NCBI RefSeq assembly: GCF_030817195.1
Contig: NZ_JAUSYZ010000001.1
Location: forward strand, 1,240,001 to 1,304,000
DNA from: Arthrobacter globiformis
GTDB lineage: Bacteria; Actinomycetota; Actinomycetes; Actinomycetales; Micrococcaceae
Direction of reading: 5' to 3'
DNA: 64,000 nt
A program made the translations under genes and the position numbers. Position 1 is the stretch's first letter. Every line of letters starts with the position of its first letter. Positions 50,297 to 59,471 of this stretch are shown here, one piece after another. The notes below the pieces were generated by a model. It was not told the DNA's origin and searched no databases. It saw only the letters and a list, made by a program, of their open reading frames with translations.

Positions 50297-52316
50297 CCAT
50301 GCTGCCGTCCCCGTGACGGCCACGTCACGCCCTTCGGCCCACCCGGCCCAGGCCCCCATGACGCACCGGCAGATCATGGAGGCCCTGACCGGGCTCCTGG
50401 CTGCCTTCTTCACCGCGATCCTCAGCAGCACCATCGTGGCCAACGCGCTGCCCACCATCATGTCCGAGCTCAAGGGCACGCAGACGGACTTCGCGTGGGT
50501 CATCACCGCAGCACTGCTGGCCAACGCGGCCACCACCCCGATCTGGGGCAAGCTCGCTGACCTGTTCGACAAGAAGGTCCTGGTCCAGCTCAGCATCGTG
50601 ATCTTCGTGGCGGGATCGGTGATGGCCGGCCTGTCCCAGACCATCCCGCTGTTGCTGACGGCCCGCGTTGTCCAGGGCATCGCCATGGGCGGCCTGACTG
50701 CCCTGGCCCAGGCGATCATCGGCTCCATGATCCCGCCGCGCGACCGCGGAAAGTACTCCGGCTACATGGGCGCAGTCATGGCCGTCGGCACGGCCGGCGG
50801 GCCGCTGCTTGGCGGTTTCATCGTTGACAGCCCGCTGGGCTGGCGCTGGACGTTCTTCGTCTGCGTGCCGCTCGCCGTCGTCGCCCTCATCCTGCTGCAG
50901 ATCACCCTCAAGATCCAGCGCGTCAAGCGGCCTGCAAAGATCGACTGGCTCGGCTCCATCCTCCTCACCACCGGCGTCAGCCTCCTCCTCATCTGGGTGT
51001 CGTTCGCGGGCAACCCCGACTACTACGACTGGTGGTCCTGGCAGTCGGCACTCATGGTGGGTGGCGGCGTCGTGCTGCTGGCTCTGCTCGTCGTGGTGGA
51101 ATCCAAGGTTTCGCAGCCCATCATCCCGCTGAAGATCATTTCCGAGCGCACCACCGCTCTTGCCATCTGGGCCTCCGTGGCCGTGGGCGTGGCGATGTTC
51201 GGTTCCTCGACCTTCCTGGGCCAGTACTTCCAGGTGGCACGCGGCGCAACCCCCACCGAGGCGGGCCTCCTGACCCTGCCCATGATCGCCGGCAACCTGA
51301 TCGGCTCCGTGTTTTCCGGCCAGCTGATCAGCCGCACCGGCAAGTGGAAGCGCTACCTGATTGCCGGGTCGGTCCTGCTGATTGGCGGGCTGGGCCTCGC
51401 CGGCACCATGGATCACACCACGGAACTGTGGCAGTCCGGCGTCTTCACAGCGATCCTGGGCCTCGGGCTCGGCATGCTTATGCAGAACCTCGTCCTGGCC
51501 GTACAGAACACTGTCAGCGCCAGCGACATCGGCACGGCCAGTGCTTCTGTGGCGTTCTTCCGCTCCGTGGGCGGCGCGATCGGCGTATCCGTGCTGGGAG
51601 CGGTCATGAGCAACCGGGTCACGGAACTGGCCACCCAGGGGCTGGCCGACGCCGGCATCCGGGCAGGCTCCGGCGCTTCCGGCGCCAGCCTGGACCTGGC
51701 CGACATGCCTGCCCCGGTCCGGGACATCATGCGGGCGGCCTACGGTGACGCCACCGCAGAGATCTTCCTGATTGCCGGCGCCATCGCGGTTGTTGCCCTT
51801 ATCGCCGTGCTCCTGATCAAGGAACAGCCGCTGCGCCGGACCGTTGATATCCGCCCGGATGCTGCTCCCGATTCCGCACCTGCCTCCGGGCTGCGTGCCG
51901 CTGAATATTCCGACGACGACCTCGAGCGTGAGTTCGCCGAGGTACTGACCCGCCAACTGGCCGACGACGCCAACGGCGCCTACTCCGGCAGGCAGCGGCC
52001 GGCGGAACCCGTCCTGCCGATGAACGAACCGCCGGCGCGGGCCCGGACCATGCTGGCTGAGATGCACAACAGGCCCGCGGACCTGGTGCCGCTCATCCAG
52101 GAAACGCAGGGGCTCCTCGCGGAACAGCAGCTTCAGCTGGCCACGGCACTGAACGCCGTCGCCCGGCAGGCCGAGCAGCAGCGGATCATCGCGCAGGAGC
52201 AGGCCCGGGTCGCCGCCGAACTGAAGGCACTGAGCCGGCGGCTGGCCAAGGAACGGAAGCTCCAGAGCGCCGCCGCCCACTACATCGCCTCGCACGGCAA
52301 GCACCGCGGCGAATAG
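50289..52316 (+). CDS. DHA2-family MFS drug exporter with long C-terminal coiled-coil tail
   Basis: A 675-residue exporter with about 14 hydrophobic segments (residues 25-515). LLAAFFTAILSSTIVANALP, WGKLADLFDKK and the motif GSMIPPRDRGKYSGYMGAVMA fit the EmrB/QacA group. The last 150 residues are hydrophilic and end in a predicted coiled coil rich in Gln, Ala and Arg (ATALNAVARQAEQQRIIAQE), which is not usual for the family. TTG 50289 with AAGGAG upstream is preferred; ATG 50358 is an alternative. It is coupled to the MarR gene. Confidence 0.85.
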   Translation: MASHAAVPVTATSRPSAHPAQAPMTHRQIMEALTGLLAAFFTAILSSTIVANALPTIMSELKGTQTDFAWVITAALLANAATTPIWGKLADLFDKKVLVQLSIVIFVAGSVMAGLSQTIPLLLTARVVQGIAMGGLTALAQAIIGSMIPPRDRGKYSGYMGAVMAVGTAGGPLLGGFIVDSPLGWRWTFFVCVPLAVVALILLQITLKIQRVKRPAKIDWLGSILLTTGVSLLLIWVSFAGNPDYYDWWSWQSALMVGGGVVLLALLVVVESKVSQPIIPLKIISERTTALAIWASVAVGVAMFGSSTFLGQYFQVARGATPTEAGLLTLPMIAGNLIGSVFSGQLISRTGKWKRYLIAGSVLLIGGLGLAGTMDHTTELWQSGVFTAILGLGLGMLMQNLVLAVQNTVSASDIGTASASVAFFRSVGGAIGVSVLGAVMSNRVTELATQGLADAGIRAGSGASGASLDLADMPAPVRDIMRAAYGDATAEIFLIAGAIAVVALIAVLLIKEQPLRRTVDIRPDAAPDSAPASGLRAAEYSDDDLEREFAEVLTRQLADDANGAYSGRQRPAEPVLPMNEPPARARTMLAEMHNRPADLVPLIQETQGLLAEQQLQLATALNAVARQAEQQRIIAQEQARVAAELKALSRRLAKERKLQSAAAHYIASHGKHRGE

Positions 52317-52622
52317 CCATCCCGCGAATGGAGTTTTGTACAGGTAATGGCCTAATGGCCGCAAAACTCCGGCCAGAGGCCAGTATCTGTACAAAAACTC
52401 CAGTCGCGCGGGCAGGGCGTACGACGGCGGCGATTGGCTTGGGGGCTTGAATGTCCGCTCGCGCTCGGGCTTGGGTGGACCGGCGTCGTCCGTTGGGATG
52501 ATCTTCGCCCGCGACGTTTCGCATGGGCAACAGATTTCGTAGAGTTGGAAGGCTTGGGCTGTCAGACCCGTCTGCTATTACTTCTCTTAACTCATTCGCG
52601 CTCTCCCGAAGGATCCGTGAGC
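52317..52622. other. 306-nt intergenic region
   Basis: It contains the type B palindrome (52329-52402) and then about 200 nt with no coding pattern. TAGAGT near 52542 and a pyrimidine-rich stretch from 52570 are weak promoter hints for the ABC exporter operon. No terminator with a T tract is visible apart from the palindrome. Confidence 0.5.
52329..52402. repeat. intergenic palindromic element, type B copy 3
   Basis: TGGAGTTTTGTACAGGTAAT (from 52329) mirrors TATCTGTACAAAAACTCCA (ending 52402), with an extra internal CAAAACTCCGG near 52362. It shares the GGAGTTTTGTACAG core with the copies at 28687 and 31134, and follows the MFS gene. Confidence 0.8.
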
Positions 52623-54356
52623 ATGCTCGTCACCCTCATACGGCGTTACTCCAGACCGTACTTACCGTACATCCTGGCTGTCATCGCCTTCCAGCTGGCA
52701 TCCACCATTGCGGCGCTCTACCTGCCCAGCCTCAACGCCCAGATCATTGACGAGGGCGTCTCCCGCGGCGACACCGATTTCATCTGGCGCACCGGGGCCG
52801 TCATGCTCCTCGTGGCCTTCCTCCAGGTGGGCACCGCCATCGCCGGCGTCTACTTCGGATCGAAGACTGCCATGGCGGTGGGCCGCGACCTCCGCCGCGG
52901 CGTTTTCCACAAGGTGACAAGCTTCTCGGCCAAGGACGTCAACGCGTTCGGTGCGCCCACCCTGATCACCCGCGGCACGAACGACGTCCAGCAGGTCCAG
53001 ATGCTGGTGCTGATGGGCCTGAACTTCATGGTGTCCACGCCGATCATGTGCATCGGCGGCATCATCATGGCCCTGCGCGAGGACATCAACCTCTCGTGGC
53101 TGGTCTGGGTCTCGGTCCCCATCCTCATCGTGGTGGTCGGCTACATCGTGGTGCGCCTCATGCCGCTGTTCCGCTCCATGCAGAAGAAGATCGACCGCAT
53201 CAACGAGGTCCTGCGCGAGCAGATCATCGGCATCCGCGTGGTCCGCGCCTTCGTGCGGGAACCGTACGAAACCGAGCGCTTCGGCCAGGCCAACAAGGAA
53301 CTGACGGACGTGTCGCTGAAGATCGGCGCGCTGTTCGTCCTGATGTTCCCTGCGATCGGCATGATCCTGCACCTGTCCACCGCCGCCGTGCTCTGGTTCG
53401 GCGGCCAGCGGGTGGACTCCGGCGACATGCAGGTCGGCTCCCTGACAGCGTTCCTGCAGTACCTGCTGCAGATCCTCATCGCGGTGATGATGGGCACCTT
53501 CATGGCCATGATGATCCCGCGCGCGTCCGTCTGCGCGGACCGCATCGGCGAGGTGCTCGACGTTGAACCGACCATCCATGACCCCGAGCGGCCGGTCACC
53601 CCGGGACGGCTGGAGGGCGTGGTGGAGTACCGCAACGTCACGTTCGCCTACCCCGGAGCCGAGGCCCCGGTCTTGAGCAACATCAGCTTTACCGCCCGGC
53701 CCGGGGAGACCGTGGCCATCATCGGCTCCACCGGTGCCGGCAAAACCTCCCTGCTGTCGTTGCTGCCGCGGCTCTACGACGTGGCCGACGGCGAAGTGCT
53801 CCTCGACGGCGTCCCCGTCAGCCAGCTGGACCGGGCGGAAATCACCAGGCGCGTTGCCCTGGTTCCGCAGCGGCCCTACCTGTTCTCCGGAACCATTGAG
53901 CACAACCTCCGCTTTGGAAAGCCGGAGGCTACCGACGACGAACTCTGGGATGCGCTGCATGTGGCCCAGGGCGACGGTTTCGTGAAGGAAAAGAAAAACG
54001 GGCTCGCGTCCCGCATCGCCCAGGGCGGCACCAACGTCTCCGGCGGCCAGCGCCAGCGGCTCTGCATCGCCCGCGCCCTGGTCACCAGGCCCAAGGTCTA
54101 CCTGTTCGACGACTCCTTCTCGGCGCTGGACGTCGCCACCGACGCCCGGCTGCGAGCGGCGCTAAGGCGCACCACCTCAGACGCCACCGTCATCATCGTT
54201 GCGCAGCGCATCTCCACCATCACGGAAGCGGACCAGATCCTGGTGCTGGACAACGGCAGGATCGTGGACCGCGGAACGCATGAGGAACTCCTCGAAACGT
54301 CGCCCACCTACCAGGAAATTGTTGAGTCCCAGCTGAGCGTGGAGGAAGTGGCATGA
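52623..54356 (+). CDS. heterodimeric ABC exporter subunit with degenerate ATP site
   Basis: A 577-residue half-transporter with a six-helix domain (about residues 10-300) and an ATPase domain. Walker A GSTGAGKTS is near residue 367 and the signature VSGGQRQRL near 471 is intact. Walker B reads VYLFDDSFSALD, with Asp in place of the catalytic Glu, the mark of the degenerate half in heterodimers such as TM287/288 and BmrCD. ATG 52623 is preferred because AAGGA lies 9 nt upstream; GTG 52617 is too close. Coupled to the partner gene by ATGA. Confidence 0.87.
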   Translation: MLVTLIRRYSRPYLPYILAVIAFQLASTIAALYLPSLNAQIIDEGVSRGDTDFIWRTGAVMLLVAFLQVGTAIAGVYFGSKTAMAVGRDLRRGVFHKVTSFSAKDVNAFGAPTLITRGTNDVQQVQMLVLMGLNFMVSTPIMCIGGIIMALREDINLSWLVWVSVPILIVVVGYIVVRLMPLFRSMQKKIDRINEVLREQIIGIRVVRAFVREPYETERFGQANKELTDVSLKIGALFVLMFPAIGMILHLSTAAVLWFGGQRVDSGDMQVGSLTAFLQYLLQILIAVMMGTFMAMMIPRASVCADRIGEVLDVEPTIHDPERPVTPGRLEGVVEYRNVTFAYPGAEAPVLSNISFTARPGETVAIIGSTGAGKTSLLSLLPRLYDVADGEVLLDGVPVSQLDRAEITRRVALVPQRPYLFSGTIEHNLRFGKPEATDDELWDALHVAQGDGFVKEKKNGLASRIAQGGTNVSGGQRQRLCIARALVTRPKVYLFDDSFSALDVATDARLRAALRRTTSDATVIIVAQRISTITEADQILVLDNGRIVDRGTHEELLETSPTYQEIVESQLSVEEVA

Positions 54357-56422
54357 GCGCCGACAAGAAGGGCACCAGCCTGAACCCCGCTGAGAGCTCC
54401 ACGGGTGCCCAGGCAGCAAACGAAGCCGCCGTTCTTGAGGACGACGACTTCGTCGAGGAGGAATACAAGCCGGGCGAAGCCGACGGTGGCATGTTCGGCG
54501 CAATGCCCGCCAAGAAGGCCCAGCAATTCTGGCCGTCCGCCAAGCGGCTCATGGGCCTGCTGAAACCGGAAGCCGCCGGCATCTACGTCGTCGTCGGCAT
54601 GGTGATCGTTTCCGTGATCCTCAACGTCATTGCGCCCAAGGTGCTGGGCCAGGCCATGGACGTCATCTTCGGCGGTGTGGTGGGCAAACAGTTGCCCTCC
54701 GGTGTCAGCAAGGACCAGTTCGTCGAGGGGTTGCGGGCGCAGGGCCAGAACAACTTCGCGGACATGGTCTCCCGGATGGAGCTGGTGCCCGGAACCGGCA
54801 TCGATTTCCAGAAGCTGACCGTCCTGATTTCGGCCGTGCTGCTGATGTACTTCGTGGCCAACATTTTCCTGTGGCTCCAAGGCTACGTCCTCAACAGGAT
54901 CGTCATGAAGGTGATCCGGCAGCTCCGCGACGATACGGAAAAGAAGCTCAACCGGCTGCCGCTGAACTACTTCGACACCCGCCAGCGCGGTGACGTGCTC
55001 TCCCGGGTGACCAACGACGTCGACAACGTCCAGCAGGCACTGCAGCAGGCGTTCGCCCAGCTCATCAGCTCCCTGCTGACCGTGATCGGCATCGTCATCA
55101 TGATGTTCATCGTCTCGTGGCAGCTGGCACTGATCGCCCTCATCGCCCTGCCGCTGTCCGGCGCCGCGGCCGGCATGATCGGCGCACGCAGCCAGAAGCT
55201 GTTCGCAGCGCAGTGGAAGAACACCGGTGAGCTGAACGGCCAGATCGAGGAGTCCTTCTCCGGGCATGACCTGGTGCGGGTCTTCGGCCGCGACGCCGAC
55301 ATGCTGGAGCGCTTCGAGGAGCGCAACGAGGCCCTGTACAAGGCCAGCTTCGGCGCGCAGTTCGTGTCCGGCATCATCTTCCCCGTGATGCAGTTCGTCT
55401 CCTACCTCAGCTACGTCGGCATCGCGGTCGTGGGCGGCCTGCGGGTCGCTTCGGGCAGCATGAGCCTGGGCGACGCCACCGCCTTCATCCAGTACTCGCG
55501 CGAGTTCACCCAGCCGCTGGGGCAGATGGCGGGCATGGCCAACATGCTGCAGTCCGGCGTGGCGTCCGCCGAGCGCGTGTTCGAGTTCCTGGACGCGGAT
55601 GAGCAGGACGCCGAGACCGCCACGCAGCACCTGCCGGCCAAGACCGACGGCCATGTGGAGTTCCGGGACGCCACGTTCAGCTACACGCCGGACAAGCCGC
55701 TGATCGAAAACCTGTCCTTCACCGCGGAGCCGGGGCACACCGTGGCCATCGTCGGTCCCACCGGCGCTGGCAAGACCACCCTGGTGAACCTGGTCATGCG
55801 CTTCTACGAGCTCAACTCGGGTGCCATCACGCTCGACGGCGTGGACGTCACCCAGCTGAGCCGGGCCGAGCTGCGCTCCAAGGTGGGCATGGTGCTGCAG
55901 GACGCCTGGCTCTTCGGCGGCACCATCTACGACAACATCCGGTACGGCAAGCTGGACGCCACCGAGGACCAGGTCATGGCGGCGGCCAAGGCCACGTTCG
56001 TGGACCGCTTCGTCCGGGCGCTGCCCGACGGGTACGACACCGTCATCGACGAAGAAGGCAACAACGTCAGCGCCGGCGAAAAGCAGCTCATCACCATCGC
56101 CCGCGCCTTCGTGGCCAACCCGTCGCTGCTCATCCTGGACGAGGCCACCAGTTCGGTGGACACCCGCACCGAACTCCTGGTGCAGAAGGCCATGGCTGCG
56201 CTGCGCACGGACCGGACCAGCTTCGTCATCGCGCACCGCCTGTCGACGATCCGCGACGCCGACACCATCCTGGTCATGGAGAACGGCAAGATCGTGGAGC
56301 AGGGCAACCACCAGACCCTCCTTGCCGCCGAAGGCGCCTACTACCGGCTGTACATGTCGCAGTTCGCCGGCGCGGATGCGGAGGAAACGCCCGTGGACGA
56401 TTCGACGGCGGTGCACAGCTGA
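54353..56422 (+). CDS. heterodimeric ABC exporter subunit with catalytic Walker B
   Basis: A 689-residue partner of the preceding protein. A 55-residue acidic N-terminal extension (LEDDDFVEEEYKPGE) precedes the six-helix domain; a large extracellular-type loop lies between helices 1 and 2. Walker A GPTGAGKTT is near residue 467 and Walker B LLILDEATSSVD near 592 has the catalytic Glu. The signature is VSAGEKQLI instead of SGGQ, as expected for the half that completes the degenerate site. Probably a multidrug or lipid exporter. Confidence 0.88.
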   Translation: MSADKKGTSLNPAESSTGAQAANEAAVLEDDDFVEEEYKPGEADGGMFGAMPAKKAQQFWPSAKRLMGLLKPEAAGIYVVVGMVIVSVILNVIAPKVLGQAMDVIFGGVVGKQLPSGVSKDQFVEGLRAQGQNNFADMVSRMELVPGTGIDFQKLTVLISAVLLMYFVANIFLWLQGYVLNRIVMKVIRQLRDDTEKKLNRLPLNYFDTRQRGDVLSRVTNDVDNVQQALQQAFAQLISSLLTVIGIVIMMFIVSWQLALIALIALPLSGAAAGMIGARSQKLFAAQWKNTGELNGQIEESFSGHDLVRVFGRDADMLERFEERNEALYKASFGAQFVSGIIFPVMQFVSYLSYVGIAVVGGLRVASGSMSLGDATAFIQYSREFTQPLGQMAGMANMLQSGVASAERVFEFLDADEQDAETATQHLPAKTDGHVEFRDATFSYTPDKPLIENLSFTAEPGHTVAIVGPTGAGKTTLVNLVMRFYELNSGAITLDGVDVTQLSRAELRSKVGMVLQDAWLFGGTIYDNIRYGKLDATEDQVMAAAKATFVDRFVRALPDGYDTVIDEEGNNVSAGEKQLITIARAFVANPSLLILDEATSSVDTRTELLVQKAMAALRTDRTSFVIAHRLSTIRDADTILVMENGKIVEQGNHQTLLAAEGAYYRLYMSQFAGADAEETPVDDSTAVHS

Positions 56423-56472
56423 CCGGCGCGAACCCTGGAGGCCACCCAGAGCCCCGGCGCATAGAGGTACTC

Positions 56473-56907
56473 GTGCCCATGCGCTGGGGGGACATGGACG
56501 CCTACGGGCACATCAACAACGTGGAGATCGTCCGCATGCTGGAGGAGGCGCGCATCGCCGCCTTCGGCCCGCCCGCCGGTGCCGGGCTCCCCGGGATCGA
56601 TCCACACGTGTCGCTGTTCAACGACGTTCCGCAAGGGACCATGGCACTGGTGGTGGACCACCGCATCCGGTACGTGAAGACCCTCGAATACCGCAACGTT
56701 CCGGCGGCGGTCCAGGTGTGGGTCGGCGCCGTCAAGGGTGCGAGCTTCGACATTCACTACCTTGTGCAGGACCCCGTAACTGGCGACGATTGTGTGAAGG
56801 CCTCAAGCCATTTGGCCTTCGTCGATGAAGCCACCGGAAGGGTACTTCGGCTGACTCCGAAGCAGAAGCAGCTGCTGGAGCCCTTCCAGGAGCGCAAGGA
56901 GCATTGA
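56473..56907 (+). CDS. acyl-CoA thioesterase (4HBT hotdog fold)
   Basis: A hotdog-fold thioesterase of about 144 residues. MRWGDMDAYGHINNVEIVRMLEEAR has the Asp of the 4-hydroxybenzoyl-CoA thioesterase motif, and RIRYVKTLEYRNV and HLAFVDEATGR complete the fold. GTG 56473 is the first standard start, but the conserved-looking RRIEVLVP lies before it in frame and a CTG at 56419 overlaps the preceding stop as CTGA; the true start may be there. Expected to hydrolyse an acyl-CoA of unknown type. Coupled to the ABC genes. Confidence 0.83.
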   Translation: MPMRWGDMDAYGHINNVEIVRMLEEARIAAFGPPAGAGLPGIDPHVSLFNDVPQGTMALVVDHRIRYVKTLEYRNVPAAVQVWVGAVKGASFDIHYLVQDPVTGDDCVKASSHLAFVDEATGRVLRLTPKQKQLLEPFQERKEH

Positions 56908-56909
56908 CC

Positions 56910-57185
56910 GTGCGAACCAAGAACCGGAGAACGAAAAAAGCGGCCTGGAAGAAAAAGAAGTCCTGGAAGGAACTTCCGCCTGCTGCCCGCATCGGCATCA
57001 TCGTGATCGGAGCCGCGCAGCTCGCTTTCCTCGCCGCGGCCCAGCGGGACCTTTCGCGCCGCCCCGCCGAGCAGATCCGCGGCTCGAAGATGTTCTGGCG
57101 GCTGGCCACCCTGGTCAACTTCATCGGCCCGGGTTGCTATTTCGCCTTCGGCCGGAAGCAGCTTCCGGCCGTTACCCAGAGGTAG
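56910..57185 (+). CDS. small PLDc_N-type membrane protein
   Basis: A 91-residue protein with a very basic start (TKNRRTKKAAWKKKKSWKE), a hydrophobic helix (IGIIVIGAAQLAFLAAA) and a second helix around NFIGPGCYFAFGRK. RDLSRRPAEQIRGSKMFWRL between them is typical of the phospholipase D nuclease N-terminal (PLDc_N) membrane domain, which also occurs alone. GTG 56910 has AAGGAG at 8 nt; a TTG at 56904 overlaps the preceding stop. Function unknown. Confidence 0.75.
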   Translation: MRTKNRRTKKAAWKKKKSWKELPPAARIGIIVIGAAQLAFLAAAQRDLSRRPAEQIRGSKMFWRLATLVNFIGPGCYFAFGRKQLPAVTQR

Positions 57186-57239
57186 CTTTGGCGCCGACCA
57201 TGGTGCTGGCGTTCAGGTTAACCCTGTAAATTTGAACGC

Positions 57240-59471
57240 ATGACCCCCGCCCCAAAGCCTGCCATGTCCCGCGCCCTCGGAATCTCCAAAGAGATCGAGG
57301 ACGCGGCGTGGTTCGTGCTCGGCGCCGGGCTGCAGGGCAAGCCGTCGGCGCTGGACGGCCGCACGCAGACGTGGACGGCGGAGGCCGCGGCGGAACTGCT
57401 GGAACGGCTTGAGCGGGGAGTCGCGGACGCCAAGGCGCCCATGATGACCAACCTGCGGCACAACCTGGCGGACGCGTCCCCTTCAGCGAAGCAGCTGGCC
57501 GTGGAACTCCTCTTCCTGCAGTCCCTGCCGCTGGCGCACGAGGTGAAGTCGCTCAAGGTCAAGCGGGCCCGCGTCGCCGAGGCGGCGTCCTGGCTGGAGC
57601 CGCCGCTGGAGCTCCCGGAGGAGCTCTATAAGGGCATGACCGACCATGGCGTCATCCGGGACCGGACTGCCGAATTCAACTGGACCATTTGGGACCACCT
57701 GAAATGGCTTTGCCGGTTCGTCCAGCACGTCGACCGGCAGTCCACGGCCGAAATCGGCAAGGCACTGAAGGATCCGCTGGCTTTCCACCTGCTCGCGGCG
57801 GGAACCCCCGATGACCAGCCCGCCATCCGCCGCAGCATCGAATACCTCGCGTGGCCCAGCTACTTCGAGCCGGTGGTGGCGGACATCGAACGCCAGGAGA
57901 TCCGGGACGCCTTCGCCTCCCTGGTAGGCGGGGCGAAGGGAGACAGCGAGGAGGAAATCACCGCTGATATCCGCCGCATCCGCCTGCACCTCGATGAGCA
58001 GGCCGGCCAGCGCATCGACTGGTATGCCCGGCAGCTGGTGAGCCAGTGGCGGAAGGTCGGGGACCCGGGCCGCCGCGCCTGGCTGCTGCGCACCCACCAC
58101 GACAACGCCGAGCTCCTGGCTACCTGGCAGGCAGAGGAGAAGGTGACGCTCGACGTCGAACACCTCCGCCTGCTCGACGCCGGCGTTACCGCCGGGCTGG
58201 TCCAGCACGCCGTCGATGAGGACTACAAGCACCTCGGCTACGTGGAGCGGGAGGACACCAAGACCGCCGTCTTCGCCTTCCTGACCGTCATGAAGCCGGG
58301 GGACCTCGCGCTGTACCAGAACGCCGGAGCCGTTCGGATCGGCGTCGTGCTTGGGGAGCCCGACCACAACGGGGACAGCCGGCGGATGCGCCGCAAGGTG
58401 CGCTGGTTCGACGAAGCCCATGCCATGACTGACCTGCCGCGGCACATCCAGCGCCAGCTGGCCACCCCGGGCATCGTCGTCGACGTCACCCGGGTGGTGC
58501 AGGCGCTGCAAGCGCTGCTGCCCGCCGAGGCGGAGACCGAACCCGACGCCGACACGTCGCCGGCCACCGTCGCCCTCCCCGTGCTGGGCGGCTTCCGCCC
58601 GGTGACGCGGGAGTTCGCGGACTCCCTCCACATGGAGGTGGAGCCGCTGCAGGAGATCGCCGACCTGCTCGAGGAGAACCGGCAGCTGGTGCTGTACGGC
58701 CCGCCGGGAACCGGCAAGACCTACCTCGCCAAGCACCTCGCGGCTGAACTTGCGCAGGACAGCACCGACGAGCGGGTGAAGCTCGTCCAGTTCCACCCGT
58801 CCTATGCCTACGAGGACTTCTTCGAGGGGTACCGGCCGGACAAGACGGACGAGGGGCAGGTCTCCTTCAAGCTCGTGGCCGGCCCGCTGCGCCGGCTGGC
58901 GGAGGAGGCGGCGAAACCGGGCAACGAGTCCAAGCCGTACTTCCTGATCATCGACGAGATGAACCGCGCCAACCTCGCCAAGGTGTTCGGTGAGCTGTAT
59001 TTCCTGCTGGAATACCGCGATGACCGGATCTACCTTCAGTACAGCCCCAACGAGCCGTTCACGCTCCCGGACAACCTGTACATCATCGGCACCATGAACA
59101 CCGCGGACCGCTCCATCGCTATGATGGACGCCGCCATCCGCCGCCGTTTCGCGTTCATCGAGCTGCACCCCCAGACCGAGCCGGTGAAGGGGTCGCTGCT
59201 GAGGTTCCTGGAGGCGCGGCAGCTGGACACCACGCCCGCGTTGCTGCTGGATGCGCTCAACCAGGCCATCGACGAGTGGGACCGCGACCTCATGATCGGG
59301 CCGTCCTACTTCATGAAGAAGGCCGCGCAGACCCCCGCCGGCCTGCGCCGGATCTGGAAGTACGAGCTCATGCCGCTCCTGGAAGAGCACTACCACGGGC
59401 AGCTGAACCGGGCCCAGCTGGAAGAGCGCTTCGGGTTGGACCAGCTGCTGGGACGCCTTGCGGCTCGCTAG
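57240..59471 (+). CDS. McrB-type AAA+ NTPase with large N-terminal region
   Basis: A 743-residue protein whose C-terminal 270 residues are an McrB AAA+ motor: Walker A GPPGTGKT near residue 486, FHPSYAYEDFFEGYRP, Walker B LIIDEMNRANLAKVFGELY near 569 and the sensor GTMNTADRSIAMMDAAIRRR near 617. The 470-residue N-terminal part has helical regions and a segment at about 350-420 (KPGDLALYQNAGAVRIGVV, then RRKVRWFD) that resembles the EVE/PUA-like modified-base readers of McrB relatives. ATG 57240 follows TAAATT by 7 nt; leaderless start likely. Partner McrC overlaps. Confidence 0.87.
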   Translation: MTPAPKPAMSRALGISKEIEDAAWFVLGAGLQGKPSALDGRTQTWTAEAAAELLERLERGVADAKAPMMTNLRHNLADASPSAKQLAVELLFLQSLPLAHEVKSLKVKRARVAEAASWLEPPLELPEELYKGMTDHGVIRDRTAEFNWTIWDHLKWLCRFVQHVDRQSTAEIGKALKDPLAFHLLAAGTPDDQPAIRRSIEYLAWPSYFEPVVADIERQEIRDAFASLVGGAKGDSEEEITADIRRIRLHLDEQAGQRIDWYARQLVSQWRKVGDPGRRAWLLRTHHDNAELLATWQAEEKVTLDVEHLRLLDAGVTAGLVQHAVDEDYKHLGYVEREDTKTAVFAFLTVMKPGDLALYQNAGAVRIGVVLGEPDHNGDSRRMRRKVRWFDEAHAMTDLPRHIQRQLATPGIVVDVTRVVQALQALLPAEAETEPDADTSPATVALPVLGGFRPVTREFADSLHMEVEPLQEIADLLEENRQLVLYGPPGTGKTYLAKHLAAELAQDSTDERVKLVQFHPSYAYEDFFEGYRPDKTDEGQVSFKLVAGPLRRLAEEAAKPGNESKPYFLIIDEMNRANLAKVFGELYFLLEYRDDRIYLQYSPNEPFTLPDNLYIIGTMNTADRSIAMMDAAIRRRFAFIELHPQTEPVKGSLLRFLEARQLDTTPALLLDALNQAIDEWDRDLMIGPSYFMKKAAQTPAGLRRIWKYELMPLLEEHYHGQLNRAQLEERFGLDQLLGRLAAR

